45,214 nucleotides of DNA from Paracoccaceae bacterium. Its GTDB lineage: Bacteria > Pseudomonadota > Alphaproteobacteria > Rhodobacterales > Rhodobacteraceae. Below the pieces are notes generated by a model. That model was not told the DNA's origin and did not search any database. It saw only the letters and a program-made list of their open reading frames with translations. The position numbers were made by a program, and so were the translations under genes. Every line of letters begins with the position of its first letter. The first letter of the stretch is position 1. This document shows, in pieces, positions 1 through 8,396 of the stretch. The stretch spans positions 1 to 45,214 of the forward strand of contig REBU01000080.1 of NCBI GenBank assembly GCA_007692585.1, in the 5' to 3' direction.

Positions 1-254
1 TTATTGTCGGCATAGCGCGGGTCTTCGGCCATCTTGTTGGAAAACACCGCGCCCGAATTGATGTCGAGCACCATCGCACCGCAGGCCACTTGTTCCAGCG
101 CATCGCGCTCAACCGTCGAGAAATCCCCCGCTTCCAGCTCCAGCGCGAGCTTCTTGCGGCCCGTGGGGTTGATGCGCTCTCCGATCACGCAAAACGGCTC
201 GTCAAAGCCGATGATCACAGTGCGGGTGGCCGATTCGATGACAGTGCGGGTCAT
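1..254 (-). CDS. Methyltetrahydrofolate-corrinoid methyltransferase (split MetH pterin domain), partial
   Basis: This is the N-terminal part of a pterin-binding, dihydropteroate-synthase-like methyltransferase that moves the methyl group of methyltetrahydrofolate to a corrinoid protein. The visible 84 residues contain CVIGERINPTGRKKL and ACGAMVLDINSGAV, the entry strands of the TIM-barrel pterin domain shared by MetH and AcsE. It begins with ATG preceded by TTGGAG six bases upstream and runs off the left edge. It lies 13 bases downstream of metF on the same strand. In several Rhodobacterales, methionine synthase is split into separate homocysteine, pterin and B12 proteins, so this is probably the pterin component; that role is inferred from family and neighbour. 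Confidence 0.85.
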   Translation of the reverse strand, partial: MTRTVIESATRTVIIGFDEPFCVIGERINPTGRKKLALELEAGDFSTVERDALEQVACGAMVLDINSGAVFSNKMAEDPRYADN

Positions 255-267
255 GCGCGCTCCAAAT

Positions 268-1188
268 TCAGTTGAGGGTCGCAGGCTGTGCGCTTGCACC
301 GCCATGCGTCCGGGTCCAGTCAGTATTCGTCTTGATCCCGCCCAAGGGGAAGAAATGCAACTTCTCGACCGCGAAGGACGGGTGCGCGGCCTTATGCGCG
401 GCCAATTCTTCCACCAGCGCCGTCGGCTCGAAAGGCATCAGCAGTTTCGACACGTCCTTGGCGCGTTTTTGCAGCACGCGCAGCGACGGGCCAACGCCGC
501 AGGCAATCGCGAATTTGATCAGCGTCTGAAGTTTCGCGGGCCCTGCCACGCCCAGATGGACAGGCAGATCGATCCCCTCGGAGCGCAGCCCCTTTGCCCA
601 GGCGATGATGGGCGCGGCCTCGAACGAGAATTGCGTGACAATCGCCATGTCGATGCCATTTGTGCGGGCGAATTCTTCTTTCCAACGCAGGGCCTGCAGG
701 ATTTCCGACTTGCCGCCATCTGGACCGATATCGCGATTGCCCTCGGGGTGGCCAGCCACATGCAGGCGGCGGAAATTGTCAAACAGCCCCGTGTCCATCA
801 GCTGCATGGAGCTGTCGAAAGCCCCTTTCGGTGTCGTCGGACTGCCGCCCAGCATCAGCGCTTCGCGGATATCGGCCTCGCCTCGGTAACGCGCCACCCA
901 ATCGGCCAGCTCACGGCGATCCGCGATGATGCGCGCGGGGAAATGCGGCATCGGCTCCATACCTTCAGCGCGCAGCCGTGCAGCGGTCGCCGCCATATCG
1001 GCAATTGGCGTGCCGTCGATATGGGCGATGTAGACGCGCGTCCCCGCGGGCAGAATGGCGCGGAAATCGGGGATCTTCTCGGCGGTGCGCGGCATCACTT
1101 CCATTGAGAAGCCCTGCATCAGGGCCTCGATCCCGGCACTTACCGGCTCGGGACGCATCGCAGGACGCTTGAAATCAAATAGTGCCAT
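268..1188 (-). CDS. metF: Methylenetetrahydrofolate reductase family protein (MetF-like)
   Basis: A 306-residue protein of the methylenetetrahydrofolate reductase family, predicted to supply 5-methyltetrahydrofolate for methionine synthesis using bound FAD. The segment after PTTPKGAFDSS and the stretch around RRLHVAGHPEGN resemble the MetF barrel core (HPEGN corresponds to the conserved HPE). The start is placed at MALFDFKRP, because GGAGAG lies seven bases upstream; a longer frame to 1218 has no such site. The gene stands directly upstream of the pterin-binding methyltransferase, which fits shared transcription for methyl-group supply. It is slightly diverged from enterobacterial MetF, so a related role in C1 catabolism cannot be excluded. 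Confidence 0.88.
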   Translation of the reverse strand: MALFDFKRPAMRPEPVSAGIEALMQGFSMEVMPRTAEKIPDFRAILPAGTRVYIAHIDGTPIADMAATAARLRAEGMEPMPHFPARIIADRRELADWVARYRGEADIREALMLGGSPTTPKGAFDSSMQLMDTGLFDNFRRLHVAGHPEGNRDIGPDGGKSEILQALRWKEEFARTNGIDMAIVTQFSFEAAPIIAWAKGLRSEGIDLPVHLGVAGPAKLQTLIKFAIACGVGPSLRVLQKRAKDVSKLLMPFEPTALVEELAAHKAAHPSFAVEKLHFFPLGGIKTNTDWTRTHGGASAQPATLN

Positions 1189-1221
1189 CAGACTCTCCAG
1201 AAACCGAGAAGACGCCACAGA

Positions 1222-1521
1222 TCATGCCCAACCGTCAGAGGCGATCAGTGCCCGCAGCCTGTCGGGGTCATACTCCGCTTCCAGACGCGCTGCGGTGGAT
1301 TTCGCGACATCTTCATCGCTGCCAGCGACTTCGACCGGGGCGGATTTGCGCCATTCGGCCAGATAGGCATCCGCATCTTTCGCCCCCACCCGCATCGCAC
1401 AGCGGTCGATCGCCTGCTCGAAGCGTTCGGATAGCTGGATCTTCTGCGCGCGGCGGCCCTTGCCGACGATCACCTGCGCCGGAATATCGCGCCAACTGAC
1501 TATCACCATCTGCGCCATCAT
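1222..1521 (-). CDS. Small PF13769-type (so-called virulence factor) protein upstream of metF
   Basis: A 99-residue soluble protein starting MMAQMVIVSWRDIPAQ, with AAAGG just upstream of the first ATG; the second ATG at 1518 is equally possible. The sequence (ARKKG-like basic patch GKGRRAQKIQLSERFEQAIDRCAMR, then a two-helix acidic tail) resembles the family labelled virulence factor (PF13769), whose biochemical function I do not know. It precedes metF by about 33 bases on the same strand, so it is probably the first gene of the one-carbon operon. A long in-frame extension to 1893 is rejected because it runs antisense through ppx. The name virulence factor should not be taken literally. Confidence 0.72.
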   Translation of the reverse strand: MMAQMVIVSWRDIPAQVIVGKGRRAQKIQLSERFEQAIDRCAMRVGAKDADAYLAEWRKSAPVEVAGSDEDVAKSTAARLEAEYDPDRLRALIASDGWA

Positions 1522-1704
1522 CTTGCCTTTCTGCCGATGTCCAGTCCTTGGTCTAGGCCTTCGCGCGCGGCGAAGTTCGACGCCAGCGACCGCGGATGCG
1601 CAGATTGCGACGCCCGCACCGCCGCGCCATTGCTGACAGAGGGACTTGCTAAACCAGCGCACCCGGATTACGCTGATATCCAACTCGTATTTGGAGGGCG
1701 GAAT

Positions 1705-2850
1705 ATGGCGCCCGAGCGTCGCAATGGCACGGGCGCTGAACCGACGCTTTCTGGTACTGCAGTGGCACCTGCGGCGACCATCTCGGCAAAGGCCCCGCGC
1801 CGCCCCGGACCCAGCGAGCCGCAGCTTTACGCGGCACTGGACCTGGGGACCAACAGTTGTCGCATGTTGATTGCGCGCCCGCAGGGTGGGCAATTTGAAG
1901 TTGTGGACAGTTTTTCCAAGGCTGTGGAACTGGGCACCGGACTGAAAAGCTCCGGGATCCTGTCACATCGGCCGATGCAACGCACCTTGCAGGCCTTGCG
2001 CATTTGCCGCTCGAAGCTGGACCAGCACGGTGTGCGCAAGATGCGCCTTGTTGCGACCGAAGCCTGTCGGCGCGCGCGCAACGGGGCCGAATTCATGCGC
2101 CGTGCGCATCGCGAGACGGGGCTGAAGCTGGATGTGATCACTGCCGAGGAAGAAGCGCGACTGGCCGTCGTGTCCTGCGCCTCGCTCGTCGCGCCGGATA
2201 CGGAACAGCTTCTGGTCATAGATATCGGCGGCGGCTCGACCGAGCTGGTCTGGATCGATCTTTCCGCTGTGCCGCAGGAAAAGCGCAACAATGCGATCAT
2301 GCATTTGCATCGTGGCCCGCTGATCCGCGATCCTGCCCCAGGCCGTCCGCATGTCGTCGACTGGATCTCGGTGCCGCTGGGCGTGGCGACGTTGAAGGAT
2401 CACTTCCGCGAGGTCGATGACGACGCCGCGCGTTTCGCGCTGATGAGCTGGTATTTCGAGGAGCAGCTGGAAGCCTTCACGCCCTATCGCGATGCGACCG
2501 CGCATGACAAGTTTCAGATCATCGGCACGTCCGGCACGATCACAACGGTGGCCGCGTCCTATCTGCGACTGAAGCGCTATGACCGCAACAAGGTCGACGG
2601 GTTGGTGATGAATTCCAATCAGGTCGACAGCGTGATCCGCGAATATCTCGCACTCGGCCCGACCGGGCGACGCGACGACCCTCGGATTGGTCGGGACAGG
2701 CACACGCAGATCATGTCCGGCGCAGCGATCCTGACCGCGCTGATGCGCGTCTGGCCGACCGAGCGCATGTCGGTGGCCGATCGCGGCCTGCGTGAAGGGC
2801 TGTTATTCGCGCAAATGAGCCGCGATGGCGTGCTCGATCTGAAAACCTGA
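1705..2850 (+). CDS. ppx: Ppx/GppA family exopolyphosphatase / pppGpp phosphatase
   Basis: A 381-residue member of the actin-like Ppx/GppA phosphatase family, which hydrolyses polyphosphate and/or pppGpp. Visible signatures are the phosphate-1 motif ALDLGTNSCRMLIARP, the second nucleotide loop VIDIGGGSTELVWID, and the C-terminal GTSGTITTVAA. The start ATG has a strong GGAGGG seven bases upstream; upstream in-frame sequence to 1537 is less likely. About 45 residues, proline and alanine rich, precede the first motif. It ends 18 bases before rlmE, a pairing I associate with Rhodobacteraceae, and both are probably cotranscribed. Whether it is a polyphosphatase or a pppGpp phosphatase cannot be told from sequence alone. 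Confidence 0.93.
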   Translation: MAPERRNGTGAEPTLSGTAVAPAATISAKAPRRPGPSEPQLYAALDLGTNSCRMLIARPQGGQFEVVDSFSKAVELGTGLKSSGILSHRPMQRTLQALRICRSKLDQHGVRKMRLVATEACRRARNGAEFMRRAHRETGLKLDVITAEEEARLAVVSCASLVAPDTEQLLVIDIGGGSTELVWIDLSAVPQEKRNNAIMHLHRGPLIRDPAPGRPHVVDWISVPLGVATLKDHFREVDDDAARFALMSWYFEEQLEAFTPYRDATAHDKFQIIGTSGTITTVAASYLRLKRYDRNKVDGLVMNSNQVDSVIREYLALGPTGRRDDPRIGRDRHTQIMSGAAILTALMRVWPTERMSVADRGLREGLLFAQMSRDGVLDLKT

Positions 2851-2868
2851 AGAAAGCCACACAAGCTA

Positions 2869-3606
2869 ATGAAAATAAAGAATACATCCGGCCGTGGTCA
2901 GCGCGAGTTGAAGGTCAAGGTCAAGACCGCGCGCGGGCGCAAGCTCAGCTCGACCCGCTGGTTGGAGCGGCAGCTGAACGACCCTTATGTGACCGCGGCC
3001 CGCCGCGACGGCTACCGGGGGCGCGCGGCCTACAAGCTGATCGAGCTTGATGACAAATACCGTTTTCTGGTCCCCGGCGCGCGGGTGGTCGATCTGGGCT
3101 GCGCACCGGGCGGCTGGCTGCAAGTCGCCGCCGCACGCGTCAATGCGTTGGGCGAAAAACCCGGCAAACGCATGGGCTATGTTCTCGGCGTCGATCTGCA
3201 AGAGGTCGAAACCCTGCCTGGCACCGAAGTCCATGTACTTGATTTCCTTGAGGAAGGCGCGGAAGAAAAAGTGAAGGACTGGCTCGGTGGCCCGGCGGAT
3301 GTCGTCATGTCGGACATGGCGGCCGCGTCTTCAGGGCACAAGCAGACCGACCATCTGCGCATCATGGCGCTCTGCGAGGCGGCGGCACTTTTCGCTTTCG
3401 ATGTTCTGGAAGAAGGCGGCACTTTCGTCGCCAAGGTGCTCGCAGGCGGCGCCGAAGGCGAATTGCAGCAGTTGCTGAAGCAGAATTTCAAGAAAGTGGC
3501 GAATGTGAAACCCCCCGCCAGCCGCGCTGACAGCTCCGAGAAATATGTTGTAGCCCAAGGGTTTCGGGGCCAGTCCTCAAGTGATGCAGTAGATGAGTCG
3601 CTTTGA
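2869..3606 (+). CDS. rlmE: 23S rRNA (uridine-2552-2'-O)-methyltransferase RlmE (FtsJ)
   Basis: A 245-residue SAM-dependent methyltransferase that 2'-O-methylates U2552 in the A-loop of 23S rRNA late in 50S assembly. The SAM-binding motif [11 protein letters not shown] is present, and the K-D-K-E tetrad can be placed at K56 (GRAAYK), D149 (VMSDM), K189 (FVAKV) and E224 (SSEKYV). The first 25 residues are basic and probably bind RNA. The ribosome binding site before the ATG is weak. The 3' end overlaps trmO by 14 bases, which suggests translational coupling of two RNA-modification genes. Confidence 0.97.
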   Translation: MKIKNTSGRGQRELKVKVKTARGRKLSSTRWLERQLNDPYVTAARRDGYRGRAAYKLIELDDKYRFLVPGARVVDLGCAPGGWLQVAAARVNALGEKPGKRMGYVLGVDLQEVETLPGTEVHVLDFLEEGAEEKVKDWLGGPADVVMSDMAAASSGHKQTDHLRIMALCEAAALFAFDVLEEGGTFVAKVLAGGAEGELQQLLKQNFKKVANVKPPASRADSSEKYVVAQGFRGQSSSDAVDESL

Positions 3607-4066
3607 GCTGCGCCCCGGCGAACTGCGCCTCGACGCGAGCCCTGCGCCTGACGCAGCGCTGAGCTTCATCGGTCGGATCGAGAGCCCGTGGAGCTTGCAG
3701 GATTGCCCAAAGAACCTGCATGCGGCCCGCGAACGCGGCACGTGCGCGGCGCTTGTGGTCGCGCCGGCCTTCCGCCCGGCACTGGACGGGATCGCTGCAG
3801 GTGACGCGCTGGTGCTGCTCTACTGGATGTCCGAGGCGCCGCGTGATCTGCTGCGCCAGTTTCCCCGTCACCGCGACAGCGCCACGGGCACGTTCAACCT
3901 GCGCTCGCCCGTGCGGCCCAATCCCATCGGGCTGGGGGTGGTGCGGGTGCTGGAGATCGACATCGCATCTGGCAGGGTCGGGATTGACGCCATCGACGCA
4001 ATCGATGGCACCCCGTTGATCGACATCAAACCCGTCGCTCCGCGCGCCGATTGCCTGCCAGATTAA
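3593..4066 (+). CDS. trmO: tRNA (N6-threonylcarbamoyladenosine-37) methyltransferase TrmO-type
   Basis: A 157-residue protein of the TsaA/TrmO beta-barrel family, which uses SAM to methylate t6A at position 37 of certain tRNAs. Supporting signatures are IGRIESPW near the N-terminus, and the family-defining [16 protein letters not shown] followed by [15 protein letters not shown]. It starts inside the end of rlmE and ends 11 bases before the next gene, so the three genes look like one transcript. The C-terminal subdomain seen in larger TrmO proteins is absent. Substrate assignment is by family; some compact members have not been tested. Confidence 0.9.
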   Translation: MSRFELRPGELRLDASPAPDAALSFIGRIESPWSLQDCPKNLHAARERGTCAALVVAPAFRPALDGIAAGDALVLLYWMSEAPRDLLRQFPRHRDSATGTFNLRSPVRPNPIGLGVVRVLEIDIASGRVGIDAIDAIDGTPLIDIKPVAPRADCLPD

Positions 4067-4077
4067 GGCCTGCGCAG

Positions 4078-4875
4078 ATGGGTCTGCTCTTGAAATTTAC
4101 CCTCGCCGGATTGGCCCTGATGAGTGCACTGATCGCGGTGCTGGCCCTTGCGCAGACCGCACTCCTGTTTCCGCGCGCGCTGGTCGGCCCCCTGCCCGCC
4201 ATGCCCGCAGACACACGCGACCTGCGCCTTGAGCGCCCCGGCGGTGAGGTGCTCCATGGCCATCTGATCCCCGGTAGCGATCCGCGTTTGCCCGTCCTGC
4301 TGGGCTTTGGCGGAAATGCCTGGAACGCAGGGGCCGTGGCGTTTTTCCTGCATCAGATCGCGCCCGCACATACGGTCGTGGCCTTCCACTATCGCGGCTA
4401 TGCACCCAGCACGGGACGCCCCTCCGCCGCTGCGTTGCTAAGCGATGCCGAAGCGGTTTTCGATCTGATGGCAGCGCAAGGCGACACCGGAATGATCGCG
4501 GTCGGCTTCAGCATTGGCAGCGGTGTGGCCGCGCATCTTGCGGCCACCCGTCCGCTGCGGGGTGTGGTGCTGGTCACGCCGTTCGACCGGCTCAGCCGTG
4601 TGGCACAAGCCAGCTTCCCCTTCGCCCCGGTGGGGCTGCTCTTTCGCCATGAGATGGACGCTGAAAGCGCGCTCGCGGCGACTACGGCCAATGTGGCGCT
4701 GATCCTTGCCGCACGCGACGAAGTCATCCCGCCCGCCCGCGCCGAGGCGCTGGCAATCGCCCTGCCTGACGCGGATGTGACCCGGATCGACGCCGGGCAT
4801 AATGACATCTACAATCATCCGGCCTTCGCCATGACCCTGCGCTCCGCCATCGCGGGGATTTCAGAACGCAACTGA
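4078..4875 (+). CDS. Membrane-anchored alpha/beta hydrolase (BEM46/YfhR-like)
   Basis: A 265-residue serine hydrolase of the alpha/beta fold. An N-terminal hydrophobic segment (about residues 4-30) should anchor it in the inner membrane with the catalytic domain outside. The nucleophile elbow GFSIGSG puts the serine at about residue 145; the acid is likely in LAARDEVIPP and the histidine in DAGHNDIYN. This layout resembles the BEM46/YfhR group, whose substrates are mostly unknown. The start chosen is the ATG eleven bases after the trmO stop, with AAGG upstream; an in-frame ATG at 4051 would overlap trmO. Substrate is not predictable. Confidence 0.85.
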   Translation: MGLLLKFTLAGLALMSALIAVLALAQTALLFPRALVGPLPAMPADTRDLRLERPGGEVLHGHLIPGSDPRLPVLLGFGGNAWNAGAVAFFLHQIAPAHTVVAFHYRGYAPSTGRPSAAALLSDAEAVFDLMAAQGDTGMIAVGFSIGSGVAAHLAATRPLRGVVLVTPFDRLSRVAQASFPFAPVGLLFRHEMDAESALAATTANVALILAARDEVIPPARAEALAIALPDADVTRIDAGHNDIYNHPAFAMTLRSAIAGISERN

Positions 4876-5060
4876 CTGGCTGACGTAGATCGACAGCGAA
4901 ACGACAGGGATTTGCGAGCGGATGCTGCCCGACGGCGCAAAACATCGCACCCAAAGCGGGCATGGCCGGCGCCGCCTTGCAGCCAAACAGGCGCGTGCGA
5001 TGATCTTTTGACTGGCGGAGCAGAGTGCTGTCCCATGCGTGTTGCAAAACTTTTACCAGA

Positions 5061-5079
5061 AAGTCATCAAAGCATTACA
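5061..5079 (+). promoter_or_regulatory. Weak Pho-box-like site upstream of phoX
   Basis: The 279-base region between the hydrolase and phoX contains AGTCATC-N4-CATTACA, two half-sites eleven bases apart that partly match the PhoB direct-repeat consensus (CTGTCAT-N4-CTGTCAC type). The first half is good, the second poor. The position, about 80 bases before the PhoX start, is where a PhoB site would be expected for a phosphate-starvation phosphatase. I see no other gene or structured RNA in 4876-5154. Confidence 0.25.
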
Positions 5080-5154
5080 ACCAGAGGTTAACAAATGCCG
5101 CGTGGCAACCGCAGAAGCGGTCCCACATGCCGTCCAGCATTAGGGAGCAAGACG

Positions 5155-7221
5155 ATGCGCGACTATGAGAACGACTATCCGGACTTCACGCAAGGGCCTG
5201 ACTGGGAACATGGCGATGAAATCCCGTCCAACACCTCCAACAACCGGACCTTCTTTGATGTGATTGAAGCGCGCGCCTCGCGTCGCGGCTTCCTGGTCGG
5301 TGGGATCGCTGCCGCCGTGACCGGCATGCTGGGTGTCGGCGTGTCGACCCGTGGTGCGCTGGCCCTTTCCACCGCAGAGTCCGCGCTCCTTGGCTTCACG
5401 CCGGTGCCGGTCAGTGAAGATGACGCTGTGCATGTGCCTGCTGGCTACCGCACCCAGCCTCTGGGCCTGTGGGGTGATCCGATCAGCGGCAACATGCCCG
5501 CCTATCACGGCGCGAATACGGGCGAGGAGCAGGGCCATCAGATCGGCCAGCACCATGACGGGATGCATTTTTTCCCCATCGAGGGCACGGATCCCTATGA
5601 AGGCTCTTCCGAAGACGGGCTGTATGTCGTCAATCACGAATATATCGAACCGCGCTTCCTGCATGCTGACAAATATGCCGGGATGGAATTGGATGTGCGC
5701 TCGGTCGTGTATCAGGATGGTAAGCGCGACGATGATGAGGTTCTGAAGGAAATCAACGCGCATGGTGTCGCGATCTTCCGCATCCAGAAGCAGGAGAGCG
5801 GCGACTGGGCGATCATTGAAGACCCGCGCAACCGCCGCATCACCGGCAACACGCCGATGGAAATCGGTGGTCCGGTGCGCGGCTCCCAGCATGTCGTGAC
5901 CAGATATTCGCCCGATGGCACGCTTGCGCGCGGCACGCTCAACAATTGCGCGCATGGTGTGACGCCCTGGAACACCTATCTGACCTGTGAAGAGAACTGG
6001 GCGGGCTATTTCTCGAACACCACGATAGACGACCAGAAGCCCGACCTGCCGCGCGAGCACTCTCGCTACGGCGTCTCGACCGCGCAAGAGGGCGGCCGCT
6101 ATGGCTGGCATCTGGCCGCTGGCGGTGCGGATGACTATGTGCGTTTCGACGCCACGACGCGCGCGGGCAGCCCTGCCGAGGACTATCGAAATGAGCCCAA
6201 TACCTTCGGCTGGGTGGTCGAGATTGACCCGTTCAACCCCGAATCGACCCCGATCAAGCGCACCCATCTAGGCCGCTTTGCCCATGAAGGTGTTGTTTTC
6301 GGGCGCACCGAGCCAGGCAAGCCCATTGTCGCCTATGCCGGGGATGATGCACGGTTCGAATATATCTACAAATTCGTGTCGCGCGATGTCTATGAGCCGG
6401 GCGTGACCGACGGTTCGATCCTCGATCATGGCACGCTCTATGTGGCGCGGTTCAATGATGATGGCAGCGGCGAATGGCTGGCGCTGGCACCCGGTCGCAA
6501 CGGGCTGACCCGCGACAACGGCTTCGAGGATCTGGCCGATATCCTGGTCAATACTCGCCTTGCCGCTGATGTGGCAGGCGCCACCAAGATGGACCGTCCC
6601 GAATGGGGTGCTGTCGATCCAGCGACGGGCGAGGTCTATTTCACGCTGACCAACAACACCCGTCGGATCGAGGCGCAGGTTAACCCCGCCAACCCCCGCG
6701 CAGGCAGCCAGTTCGGCCATATCATCCGCTGGCGCGAAAACCGCGATGATCCCGCCGCAACCGGGTTCAGCTGGGATCTGTTCGTGCTGGCGGGCGATGT
6801 GGACAGCTCGCGGACCTTCACCGGACACGCCCTGAACGAAGACAACATCTTTGCCTGCCCGGATGGTCTGTGGTTTGACAAGGACTCGCGCCTCTGGATT
6901 CAGACGGATATCGGTGAAAGCGCCCAGAACCGCGGCGATCTGGAGCCGATGGGCAATAACGCGATGCTGGCGGCCGACCCGCGCACGGGCGAGATCCGCC
7001 GCTTCCTGACTGGCCCGACGGGGCAGGAAGTCACTGGCGTCTGCACCACGCCCGACCAGCGCACAATGTTCATCGGCCTGCAGCATCCCGGCGCGACCAC
7101 GACTGCCGAAAATTTTGCCACGGGTGAGTTCTCGTCACACTGGCCTGATGGCGGCACGAGTGTCCCGCGCTCCGGTCTGGTGGTCGTCACCCGCGAAGAT
7201 GGCGGCATCATCGGCGCGTGA
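5155..7221 (+). CDS. phoX: PhoX-family alkaline phosphatase, Tat-exported (DUF839)
   Basis: A 688-residue member of the PhoX/DUF839 family, calcium- and iron-dependent phosphatases that release phosphate from organic esters in the periplasm. A twin-arginine signal is clear: residues 41-50 read ASRRGFLVGG, followed by a hydrophobic alanine-rich stretch. Family hallmarks include NHEYIEPRFLH, THGVTPWNTYLTCEENWAGYF-type sequence (here NCAHGVTPWNTYLTCEENW), HLGRFAHEGVVF and GHALNEDNIFACPDGLWFD. The start is the ATG with AGGGAG eight bases upstream; a longer frame to 5095 lacks one. It is monocistronic, followed by a strong terminator, with a possible Pho box upstream. Some DUF839 members have no proven phosphatase activity. 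Confidence 0.93.
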   Translation: MRDYENDYPDFTQGPDWEHGDEIPSNTSNNRTFFDVIEARASRRGFLVGGIAAAVTGMLGVGVSTRGALALSTAESALLGFTPVPVSEDDAVHVPAGYRTQPLGLWGDPISGNMPAYHGANTGEEQGHQIGQHHDGMHFFPIEGTDPYEGSSEDGLYVVNHEYIEPRFLHADKYAGMELDVRSVVYQDGKRDDDEVLKEINAHGVAIFRIQKQESGDWAIIEDPRNRRITGNTPMEIGGPVRGSQHVVTRYSPDGTLARGTLNNCAHGVTPWNTYLTCEENWAGYFSNTTIDDQKPDLPREHSRYGVSTAQEGGRYGWHLAAGGADDYVRFDATTRAGSPAEDYRNEPNTFGWVVEIDPFNPESTPIKRTHLGRFAHEGVVFGRTEPGKPIVAYAGDDARFEYIYKFVSRDVYEPGVTDGSILDHGTLYVARFNDDGSGEWLALAPGRNGLTRDNGFEDLADILVNTRLAADVAGATKMDRPEWGAVDPATGEVYFTLTNNTRRIEAQVNPANPRAGSQFGHIIRWRENRDDPAATGFSWDLFVLAGDVDSSRTFTGHALNEDNIFACPDGLWFDKDSRLWIQTDIGESAQNRGDLEPMGNNAMLAADPRTGEIRRFLTGPTGQEVTGVCTTPDQRTMFIGLQHPGATTTAENFATGEFSSHWPDGGTSVPRSGLVVVTREDGGIIGA

Positions 7222-7273
7222 GCGCGCAAGGAGGGTCTGTCTTCGGATGGCCTGCGACCCTGACACAGGACGA

Positions 7274-7301
7274 CGCCCCGCCAGGACCGGCGGGGCGTTT
7301 T
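7274..7301 (+). terminator. Rho-independent terminator of phoX
   Basis: A perfect 9-bp stem CGCCCCGCC/GGCGGGGCG with a six-base loop is followed directly by TTTT. It starts about 50 bases after the phoX stop and just before the insertion-sequence end at 7321. Confidence 0.92.
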
Positions 7302-7579
7302 ATCCGTCACCACGGCGCAGGGCTCTGTTGCACAACTCCCGCGAGGGATTCATCTGATGACTTCAGTGTGGTAGCGGTACGGCATGAGCAGACCTATCCC
7401 CCCGCCTACAACGAAGCGCGCAAGCGCCGTGGCTCGCTGACGATCTGGTTTGATCCCGCCATGACCTGAGAGGCGACGCCGTCCGGAAAGCGTGGTCGCC
7501 AGCCTGACTACAGCGATTCTGCCATCTGGACCTGTCTTTCGGTGAAAGAGCTGTTCGGCATGGCACTCAGGCAGAGTGA

Positions 7580-7613
7580 GCCAGCGAGGCGCCATCGGTT
7601 CGAGCCCGCTGGC
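7580..7613. repeat. Palindromic insertion 1 in the IS5 transposase
   Basis: About 38 extra bases interrupt the codons between ALRQ and TGFVES of the transposase. The insert carries the inverted repeat GCCAGCG (7580-7586)/CGCTGGC (7607-7613). Its core GCGCCATCGGTTCGAGC (7589-7605) resembles the reverse complement of insertion 2, which suggests the same element family in the opposite orientation. Confidence 0.7.
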
Positions 7614-7827
7614 GAACCGGGTTTGCCGAGAGCTTGCTGCGGTTGATCGGCCTGGACTGGGCGGTGCCAAACTTCAGCACCCTGAGCCGTCGCCAGAAGA
7701 CTTTGAACGTAAGCACGCCCTACCGTGGATCAGGCGGCCCGTTGCGCCTGCTGGTCGACAGCACAGGTATCAAGATCGAGGGCGAAGGTGAATGGAACGC
7801 GCGCGAGCACGGTGGTACTGAACGCGC

Positions 7828-7854
7828 GCGCCATTGTGCTCGAACCAATGGCGC
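7828..7854. repeat. Palindromic insertion 2 in the IS5 transposase
   Basis: A perfect 9-bp inverted repeat GCGCCATTG/CAATGGCGC encloses a nine-base loop. It sits in roughly 45 bases that separate the KHGG-like codons from the VWRKIHIG-like codons of the transposase and add a frameshift and an in-frame TAG nearby. Its reverse complement matches the core of insertion 1 at most positions. Confidence 0.75.
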
Positions 7855-7963
7855 ATCAATAGCTCATCTGGCGCAAGATCCACCTTGGAATTGACGAGAA
7901 AACACTCGAAATCCGGGCTGTGGAGTTCACCGCCAGCAATGTCGGCGACGCGCCATTCGTCGG

Positions 7964-7988
7964 GCAAACAGTCCCCCGGACTGTTTGC
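7964..7988. repeat. Palindromic insertion 3 in the IS5 transposase
   Basis: A perfect 11-bp inverted repeat GCAAACAGTCC/GGACTGTTTGC with a three-base CCC loop lies between the GDAP and the LPxL/F-DPIPPDQ codons of the transposase. The sequence is unrelated to insertions 1 and 2. From memory, ACAGTCC-N-GGACTGT palindromes are frequent in Rhodobacteraceae genomes; this was not checked. Confidence 0.78.
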
Positions 7989-8396
7989 TGGCGCTCCTCA
8001 TTACCCGAACTTTTCGACCCAATCCCGCCCGATCAGGAGATCGCCAGCGTCACCGCCGACAGTGCCTTCGACACCCGCAAGTGCCATGATGCCATCGCCG
8101 CCCGAGGTGCTGCGGCGATCATTCCGCCTCGCATAAATGCTTCGGTCGCACTATCTGGCGACGATGGAGCGGTTCTCACCGCGGGAGCCGCATCGAGATC
8201 AAGATGCGTTGTGTCAAACTGCTGGGGCAACGTCTGGCCGCTCGGGATTTCGACCGTCAGGTTGCCGAGTTCCAAGTCCGCGTCGCTGTCCTGAACGCCT
8301 TCACAGCGCTCGGCGCTCCCGTCACCGAAGCCGTGGGATGACCCTGTCCGGGGAAAGGGGAACCTCGGCAATCCGCTGATGTGTTCCACAAAGTCC

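Larger units (their letters stand above)
7384..8341 (+). pseudogene. IS5-family transposase pseudogene
   Basis: Pieces of an IS5-type transposase can be read in changing frames: MSRPIPP, AYNEARKRRGSLTIWFDP, LLRLIGLDWAVPNFSTLSRRQ, GPLRLLVDSTGIKIEGEGEW, SVTADSAFDTRKCHDAIAARG and a C-terminus RDFDRQVAEFQVRVAVLNAF ending at 8339-8341. The DDE first acid (LLVDSTGIK) and second (TADSAFDT) regions survive. The gene is broken by an N-terminal deletion and frameshift, three short palindromic insertions (about 7572-7613, 7816-7860 and 7960-8005), and loss of roughly thirty codons near 8140, where the third catalytic region should follow. It cannot give an active protein. Confidence 0.88.
7321..8396 (+). 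mobile_element. Decayed IS5-family (IS903-group-like) insertion sequence
   Basis: A 1076-bp insertion sequence remnant. The left end reads GGCTCTGTTGCACAACTC, and the right end (8377-8396), read inverted, begins GGACTTTGTGGAACAC, matching the left end at most positions after a one-base gap; these look like degenerate terminal inverted repeats. The interior encodes a broken IS5-type transposase in the same orientation. The length suits the family. The right end lies exactly where an IS1595-type transposase remnant stops, so this element probably landed in that older element. No target-site duplication could be recognised. The element is non-functional. Confidence 0.85.

Noticed and set aside
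7589-7613. tRNA 3' fragment
   Set aside because: GGTTCGAGCCC resembles a T-arm, but there is no acceptor stem, D-arm or anticodon arm around it, and a related core occurs inverted at 7828-7854, so it is better read as a small palindromic element.
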